From Meloidogyne chitwoodi (Eukaryota; Nematoda; Chromadorea; Rhabditida; Meloidogynidae): DNA of 64,000 nt. A model generated the notes under the pieces. The model was not told the DNA's origin, searched no databases, and saw only the letters and a list, made by a program, of their open reading frames with translations. The position numbers and the translations under genes are program-made. Position 1 is the stretch's first letter, and each line of letters starts with the position of its first letter. Of the stretch, positions 57,326 to 64,000 are shown one piece after another. Location: NCBI GenBank assembly GCA_015183035.1, contig JACZZP010000006.1, positions 1,488,001 to 1,552,000 on the forward strand, given 5' to 3'.

Positions 57326-60300
57326 TTAATTTTTTCTTCTTTTTGGTGGCAAAAGTGAGTCAAAAAAGTCAGGGATTGCAACATTTCCATCCTTTGATTT
57401 TTCTGCAAAACCACGGCTATTTGATATTATTGAGCTAGTATTTGTTAAAGGAGTTTTCTTTGCTTTCTTAAAAAAATTATTTGCTTCAAAATTATTTTTA
57501 ATTTTGCCTTGAAAGGATTATTGGCTGGGCTGCTATCCAGAAGAAAGGAATCTGAAAGTAATGCTGATCCGAGTGCTGAACTAGCAATGCTTGTATTCAA
57601 CTCCCCTTTTTCATCATCTTCTCCATCACTAGGAAGACTTTCATTTTCATTAAAAAAATCACTTTTGTCTTTTTCGTTTGATTCGAAAAATGTAAAACCT
57701 TTATCAGTATTTACGGAAGGTTCAACATTTTCATTAATTGTTTGTATTTGTCCAATATCTTCACTAAAATTTTTTATTTAAAAAATTATTCATTAAATAT
57801 TACATTATATCAACATTTACAGAGTTAATTGAACCACTATTAAGAAGTGAAGATGGCGTCTTTCTTTTAGCCACAAGAATTTTTGAAGGTGCAATCACTG
57901 GCGAAGAAGCTTCGTTAATGGGTAAGGAAGGAATAAGTGTAACAGGTAATTTATTTTGTTGTCTCCTTTCATCTTGTTGATTTTGCTCATTCTCAATTGC
58001 TTGAAGACGTTCTCGACCAACTGCTGCGACCTAAGAAAATAAAATTAAATAAAAATATTCAGAAACTTTTGACCTTTTCGCTCAGAGTTGGTCTTTGTAT
58101 TTTAGCCGCATAGTTACATAACCCCTGGACAATTTTTGAATTAATAGACCTATGAGCAATTTCCACAGCTCGATTCTCTCTATTCGTCTAAAATAAATAA
58201 TATTAAAAATAAAAATATAAAAACCTTGCAGGAAATTGAGAAAAGTTTCATTAAATTTGAAATATAATTATTTGTCAACTGTTCCGCTTCCTTCAAACGT
58301 TCTGGTCTGATTAAATTTTTTTGTTGATGAACAAATCGTTGTAATTCAATAGATAACAATTCAGCCTCCAATTTCCCCTTTTCTGAATTCTAAATTTAGG
58401 GAAAATTAAATAATTTTTAACAAATAATTTTATTTAAAATAAATTCACCGAATTAATAAGTGGAATTTTAAGCGGGACTGTAGTCGATGGTAGAAAAGAC
58501 TTGTTTACTGGTGGATATTTTGAATTAGTACAATAGAAATATCGAAGATAAGGATTAGGATTGTCGGATAATGCAATAGGCCAAATAAAATCATCATCAG
58601 GATTTTTCAACAGATCCACACCAAGAAGTACCGGAATCCATACACCTTTAGTGTGAAGATAAATTCGAAAGTTACATTCTGTGAAAAATAATTAAACAAA
58701 ATTTTCAGACTTTTAACCATCATCCATCGAAACCAAATTTCCACAATTTGAGAATTGAAGCCATTGAAGTTTTGAGTAAAGTGAAATAGACAAAGGCACA
58801 GTATATTCTAGACAAGGCGCACATTCACCGGAAAGTGAATTAACATCATATACATTAACGGCAAGCTATTAATTGATAAGAAATTAAAGAAAAAAGTACA
58901 GAAATAATAATTCACCTGATGTTCATAATCATCATCTGTAATGACAAGTACAGCTCCGGTAGCATAAGCAACTGCTAACTTATTTTCATGTGTACAAAGC
59001 GTATGAAAATGACCTAAAAAATTACACAATTATGAAAAATTAAAATAACAAATAACCTGAGATTGAGAACACAAAACGTTGTGTGCCACTTGGGGTGAAA
59101 ATACGCAGAAATCGAAGATTGGTTGCGATAGCAATAAAAGATTTACTAATACAAAGTCCTTCAATCTGCTCACCCTCATCCATTGTTTGAGTCCAATGAC
59201 GGGCATCGTGATCCCAACTAATTTAATTTTATTTAAATAAACACGAAAAACATTCAAAGATTACCAAGTGACATTATTAACAAACAATACGCTTTCACCA
59301 TCTGAATTTTTTTTTGAAGCTAGGGCAATCAAATCAGCGCCTATACTACCAAATACATATTTTGAGCTTGAATTATCAATAATTATTTCATGGTGAACAC
59401 TTGAGTCATGGAAGTTAATTTCGATTGAACTATCTTCATCATTGTCCTTAAGACTTTTAATTATTCCAAAGTTGTTCCAGACCTTTGAACAAAAATTTTA
59501 TATAAGAATTTGTACAGAAATCTAAAAGTGAAAATAATTTACCAAAAACCGTCCATTCTCAACAGAAGTTGGCGACGATCCGACAGAAAATGATTTGGGT
59601 ACCCTCATTCCTTTAATAGTTGTACAGGGCTCCTTTTCAGTGAACATAGTCGCCAAGTCATTTGTGTTGAATAATTTCTTGTCACTTAGAACATCATTTT
59701 GACCATAACCAAATTGGGACTAACAATAAACATTAATGTAAAAAATAAATAAAAATCCTACCTTGATTAGACCCAGGTCAGTCTCCATCTCTAAAAGCTA
59801 ATATTATAGTGTTAAAGTTTGTAATAATTTACCATCGAATTTGTCATCATGATCAATTGTAATCACTTCTTTATTGTTTTCATTAACTTCAGCCGAAGGA
59901 CTATCAGATTCTATTGCTTCAAAGTCACACATATTGTCAGAATTATTTAAATTTTTATCGTTCCTATTCGTCAATTGTGTGCAAAATTGTTCGAAACGAG
60001 TATCAACCGTTCTACAATCAGTCATTGAAAAAATGTATCCCTAAAAATATGTTTTAGATTTATTCTTAAAATTGAAAAAAAAACATCTGAAAATGCAATT
60101 AATAAAACATCTGAAATACGTGGATGAAAAATAATCGAAGTAATGATGCCAATATCTGCTTGAATCTTTTTGTAAATGTTTAACAATTGAAATTTTGAGT
60201 CAGAAATATGTTTCCAAATAATAATTGAACCCTCAATTGTACTGGCAATTAAAAAAGTTTTATCTAACGATTGAAGTGATAGAACTGAGAAAGTTTCCTA

Positions 60301-61402
60301 AAATTAAAAAATTATTGATCCAAAATAAAAATCAGACATAATCAACATCTGGATGTGTAAGCAAAATTTTTCTATCCCAGGTCAAACAATCAACAACAAT
60401 AATTCCACCACGGCCAGGAATAAATAAATATTTACATTGAGGATCCCATACGCAATGAATACGCGGACATTGAATTCTGAAAAATTGTTTCATAGTATTT
60501 TTCACTATAAATTGGAGTTAATTGATAAAAATTTACTTTGCAATAGAGAATTCATTACAAGCCTTGAACTTGGCAATCGGTTTTTTGACTTGAGAGTTCT
60601 TCGTAGTTGAACGAATATGAACATTTCCATCAGATGTAGAAATTGCAAAATTCTCACCATTTGGACTTATTGAAATATTCAAGATAGCAGCTAAAATTAA
60701 GTTTAATTAAATAAATGAAAATTATCATATCACCATCACATTCATAACGATCAATAGTTGATTGACCAGAAAGGCAATCAAGTCGAATAGATTTAACCAT
60801 AAAATCTCTAAAAATTATTTTTAAAATAATTTTTAAATACTTAAAATTAACCCTGAACCAGCAATTAAATAAACTCCATTCGTCGCTAAAGCTGTCACTT
60901 CAAGAGAAAATGTTAACAATGCATGTGATGGTAAGAATGAAGAGAGACCATAGCGAACAACTACTTGTTGATCGACACCAGTAATTACATCTTGAGTTGT
61001 TTGAGCCAAATAAACATCCTCACCCTATTTATACTTTTTAAAGTAATTAAAAAAATAATTCAATGAAAAAACTTCCTAAAGAAAAATTAAAAATCAACCA
61101 AAAAATTATTAATCAACGATACATTTAAAACCAGAAATAATAAAAACTCACAAAGACAGCTAACACACCATGGCATTTGTCAGCGGTATTTCTGATGTCA
61201 ACATCGAGTGCTCCTCGTTCAGTGCAAGTCCATGCGCCAAATGTGTCATCAGAACTACAGCAATAGATCTATAAAAGATAGTCAAAATAATATAAAATTT
61301 AATCAGCAAGTTTTTTACATTATTCTTATCCGTCCCACTTTGATCAACAACAAGAGTGAGTCGACCGTTTGCATGAATTCGTTTTGAACGGGTTAAAACC
61401 AT
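57326..61402 (-). CDS. WDHD1: WDHD1/AND-1/CTF4 replisome adaptor, with one frame break
   Basis: Nineteen exons run from ATG 61402 to TAA 57326, about 1,055 aa (human WDHD1 is 1,129). CTF4/AND-1 is a trimeric hub linking the CMG helicase to DNA polymerase alpha. The N-terminal half has degenerate WD40 repeats (SPNGENFAISTSDGNVHIRS, HCVWDPQCKYLFIPGRGG, STIEGSIIIW). The middle matches the SepB domain: IEINFHDSSVHHE, CISKSFIAIATNLRFLRIFT, TKGVWIPVLLG, DDDFIWPIAL. The C-terminal helical part (KNLIRPERLKEAEQL, ENRAVEIA, VAAVGRERLQAIENE) leads to NPFK and a basic end, PPKRRKN. I see no HMG box. In the last exon the frame must shift near 57507 (after NPFK) to reach the basic tail; one added base repairs it. 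Confidence 0.87.
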
Positions 61403-61695
61403 ACTTAAGATTCATCATATTAATGAATTATTATATTTACGTATAATTAATTTAATTGTTAATAAACAACGTCGTCTCTGATAGAAGTAAAAAATAAATT
61501 TTATTTAGCATTATTCAATTCTTAAATCAAAAGATAAAATACATATAATTGAGATTAGACTAAAATCATTACATAAATAAATTTCACAAAATAATCAGGT
61601 CCAATCTCTATTATTATCAAAAATGTGTAAATATCAAAAATGTGTTTAAATAATTATAAGCACATCGGTAAAAAATAATTAAGTGAGATAATTCA

Positions 61696-63164
61696 TCACA
61701 GAAATGACTCCTTTCTGAAGGCACAAGTAATTTTATTACAAACATCCCGAATTTGCTGTTTGCTTCCTTTTGCACCCAAACCAAGCAAATCAAGTGGCTT
61801 TTCATTGTGACTAACATAAGTAAAAAGGATAAAAATTATTAAAAATAAATACTTAGAAAAATTAAAAAACATATTCATATTATGAAAACACAATCAAAAA
61901 AATTTAAGGAAAATTCTGAAATTCAATTTTTGATTTCAATTTACACATTAACAAAATTTACATTATCAATACATATATGTAAACTCAATAAAAAAACTTT
62001 AAAAAATCCATATTCCAAAATTAATAATAGACAACTAAATATTTTTAACCTGTTTACTGGTTCTCGTTTACAAAGTCGAAAATTTAGTAGAGCATCAACA
62101 ATCTCAAAATTGGCAACTTTACATGCATAATGTATTGGCGCGTTATTTTGGAATTTATCAGGAGTGTTTAATATAGCATCTAATAAATTCTGTGAACGTT
62201 CAACAACACACTTATCAGTCGAATACGCATCAATAAGCCAAGATTTGTTGCAAATGAGATTGAGAATTTTTTGGACCTAAACAAATAATTGTATGTGAAA
62301 ATTAGAATATACCGCAACAAAATTAGAAGCTCGACAAGCAATATGTAGAGCATTATAGCGATAACCAATGTGTACAATTGTTGGCTAAAATTTTCCGAAA
62401 GTTTAAAGATAGATTTTCGAAAACTTATGCAAAAAAATAAAATAAAAATCAAAGCATTTGATAAGAAAACCATAATTTTGAGAAAAGGAATTCTATAACT
62501 AATTGTAAGTAAAAAATAATATAAATATTCTAACCAAATCATTAGATGTATTTACAAGAAAACGAGGACTCTCAAGCAGCAACTCATCAAATTTTGCATG
62601 GTCTCCCTTCTCAATTGCCATCCTGAAATCAGTCAGTCTTCTTGCAGGAATTTCCTTGTAAGGCAAATCTTGTTCAATACTCGAACTAGATGAATTATTA
62701 TCTTCTGTACAAGTACTGGCAGAAAATTGTTCATTATAAAAACTATCAAAGTCATTTTCATCTTGGCATCGTTTGAAACGAGTTCCTTAAGTATAATTTA
62801 AATTGTTATAAATATCAAACAAACCTTTTATTTTACCAACTGGAGAATCTAGAAATGATTTTAATTCTTTAAAATCATGAAAAGCATAACGTTCAGGAGA
62901 GTCTGGTACATAAGCTGCGAAAATTTTTGAATGGCTGCGTTTTATCTTAAGAGTAGAAATTGAAAAAATAAAAGTATTTAAAACCTTTGGAGTTGAACTT
63001 AAATCAGGTTTATATGATTGTGGAATTTCTGATGATCCTTGCTCATTCTGAAAACATTTTGAAGCATTCAAATCCTCCGATACAACATCATTCAAATTTT
63101 CTGAGTCAGTATTAATTGACTTCAGAGATGAATTATTCCAATACTTTGAGATATAGTTTCCCAT
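61696..63164 (-). CDS. ANKLE2: ANKLE2/LEM-4-like ankyrin protein, short
   Basis: Six exons (63164-62985, 62945-62825, 62785-62535, 62384-62313, 62276-62050, 61810-61696) give 321 aa. ANKLE2 controls BAF dephosphorylation and nuclear envelope reassembly. Matches to its caulimovirus-like plus ankyrin region are clear: AAYVPDSPERYAFHDFKELK, ARRLTDFRMAIEKGDHAKFD, PTIVHIGYRYNALHIACRAS, LLDAILNTPDKFQNNAPIHY followed by ACK, and SHNEKPLDLLG. The N-terminus MGNYISKYWNNS begins MGNxxS, a possible N-myristoylation site. No LEM domain or transmembrane helix is present, so the membrane link may be by the acyl group; this is inference. The human protein is about 940 aa, so this is a compact form. It lies 293 nt upstream of WDHD1 on the same strand. 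Confidence 0.85.
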
Positions 63165-63398
63165 TTATTAAAAATATCTAAAAATTACCAAAATTAGTTA
63201 TTAAAATATTTAAAATACGAAAACACACGAATGTCAAACCAAAATGTCAGAACATTGCTACCGAAATGTCGTTTACCGAGATGCGTATTTATGAGCGTGG
63301 GACGCCCGATTGGGCCAAACACTCAAAATGACCCTGCAAATTTATCATTATCGGATATTTGTCTAAATTATTTTGATCACAGGAGAAGAGGGGGGTAT

Positions 63399-63594
63399 CA
63401 TTTCACCGACGCCGTTTCCGCGATAGGTTTTGACCGACAGATTTTGACCGACAGCCGTTTTACCTACGCCGTTTGACCGTAATTCGTCGGTCAAATGAGA
63501 CCTTTTCAACTGTCGGTCAAATGGCATCGGTCAAACGGCTGTCGGTCAAAATCTGTCGGTCAAATCCTATCGCGGAAACGACGTCGGTAAAGTG
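63399..63594. repeat. Long GC-rich inverted repeat in the second divergent promoter
   Basis: The left arm starts at 63399 and holds CCGTTTCCGCGATAGG and repeated TTTTGACCGACAG. The right arm, ending at 63594, is its reverse complement (CTGTCGGTCAAAATCTGTCG, CCTATCGCGGAAACG). The arms are about 75-80 bp. The arms are made of TTTGACCGACAG-type direct repeats. No ORF is present. It lies between ANKLE2 (start 63164, minus) and the plus-strand gene at 63667. Confidence 0.8.
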
Positions 63595-63666
63595 TCTCGC
63601 TCCCGGAGAAGATATTAAAAAAGTTCTTTAATTAACTGATTTTTTTTCTTTATTTTAAAATTTCAA

Positions 63667-64000
63667 ATGCTATCAACAAAAATATTGCGTGCAATGCCTT
63701 TTCAAGCTTTGGTTTCGTCATGTGAATATATATTTTTAGACTTCATAAAATATCTTTTCATTTCAGATTCAACTACAATCGAGGAAATGGATAAAATTCG
63801 TGCAAGAAGGTAGGCTTTTATCTTAATTTCTCGATCAATTCTCTACTTTAGTTTGCTCAAACATACTTATGTTTACAATCCACCTAATGACCTTGATAAT
63901 GTTATTGCAAATACAGCAAAAAATTATGGCCTCACACTGAATCCATCCGATTGGAAAAATACTGAAATACCATTGGATGATAGAAAATCAAAGGTTTCAC
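63667..64000 (+). CDS. 5' part of a probable mitochondrial protein gene, unrecognised
   Basis: Three exons (63667-63721, 63767-63809, 63852-63993) are seen before the window ends; the last is bounded by a good donor (AAG|GTTTC). The N-terminus MLSTKILRAMPFQALVSSYS has the Arg/Lys- and Ser-rich look of a mitochondrial presequence. It continues TTIEEMDKIRARSLLKHTYV, YNPPNDLDNVIANTAKNYGL. I do not recognise the family; a mitoribosomal or assembly protein would fit the presequence but is only a guess. It is divergent from ANKLE2, with the palindromic element in the shared promoter. Confidence 0.65.

Noticed and set aside
62180..62542. 120-codon hydrophobic minus-strand ORF
   Set aside because: It reads through an exon and intron of ANKLE2 in the wrong frame; the hydrophobic look comes from A+T-rich intron sequence.

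Overview
The window is eukaryotic nuclear DNA from a nematode, most likely a plant-parasitic one in or near Meloidogyne (root-knot nematodes); the species level is inference. The signs are extreme A+T richness, very short introns (mostly 40-150 nt, one of 38 nt), two cuticle collagens (one ending [19 protein letters not shown], the other with a C-terminal CPCP box), a tyrosinase followed by Cys-rich ShK-like domains, and tightly packed same-strand gene runs that look like trans-spliced operons. I found about 24 protein genes, nearly all with introns, and no rRNA, tRNA or CRISPR. Most exon models below give whole codon totals from start to stop.

Left third (1-17.5 kb): two tandem minus-strand paralogues of a large secreted protein family that I do not recognise. 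Gene A (1-5719) runs off the left edge. Gene B (7116-17495) has 21 exons and about 2,430 codons. They share a signal peptide, an acidic N-terminal domain, two Gly-rich hydrophobic exons and a multi-exon module that occurs three times in gene B. Introns of gene B hold a hAT-like MITE and a second inverted-repeat element.

Middle (18.8-34.4 kb): housekeeping genes. These are CHMP2B (ESCRT-III), a Phactr-type PP1/actin regulator, a minus-strand run IST1 > THOC5 > NUDT8-type Nudix hydrolase, a plus-strand run PGS1 > MRPL47 > small unknown ORF > MED11, and a four-pass membrane protein.

36-54 kb is sparser and rich in secreted or surface products: a sqt-1/rol-6-type collagen, a small single-pass membrane protein, a secreted cytochrome-b5-like protein, a second collagen, a glutathione-synthetase-like protein that has lost its catalytic loop, a Thr-rich secreted Cys protein, two paralogous peptide precursors ending FGGRR and LFGKR, and the ShK-tyrosinase.

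Right end (55-64 kb): a minus-strand run ANKLE2-like > WDHD1/CTF4 > F-box/LRR protein, then the start of a divergent, probably mitochondrial, gene.

Long GC-rich inverted repeats sit in both divergent promoter regions (27.6 kb and 63.4 kb), with a related one at 54.7 kb. Three reading-frame breaks (gene B exons 9 and 15, WDHD1 last exon) would each be repaired by a single added base, which points to consensus deletion errors as much as to gene decay.
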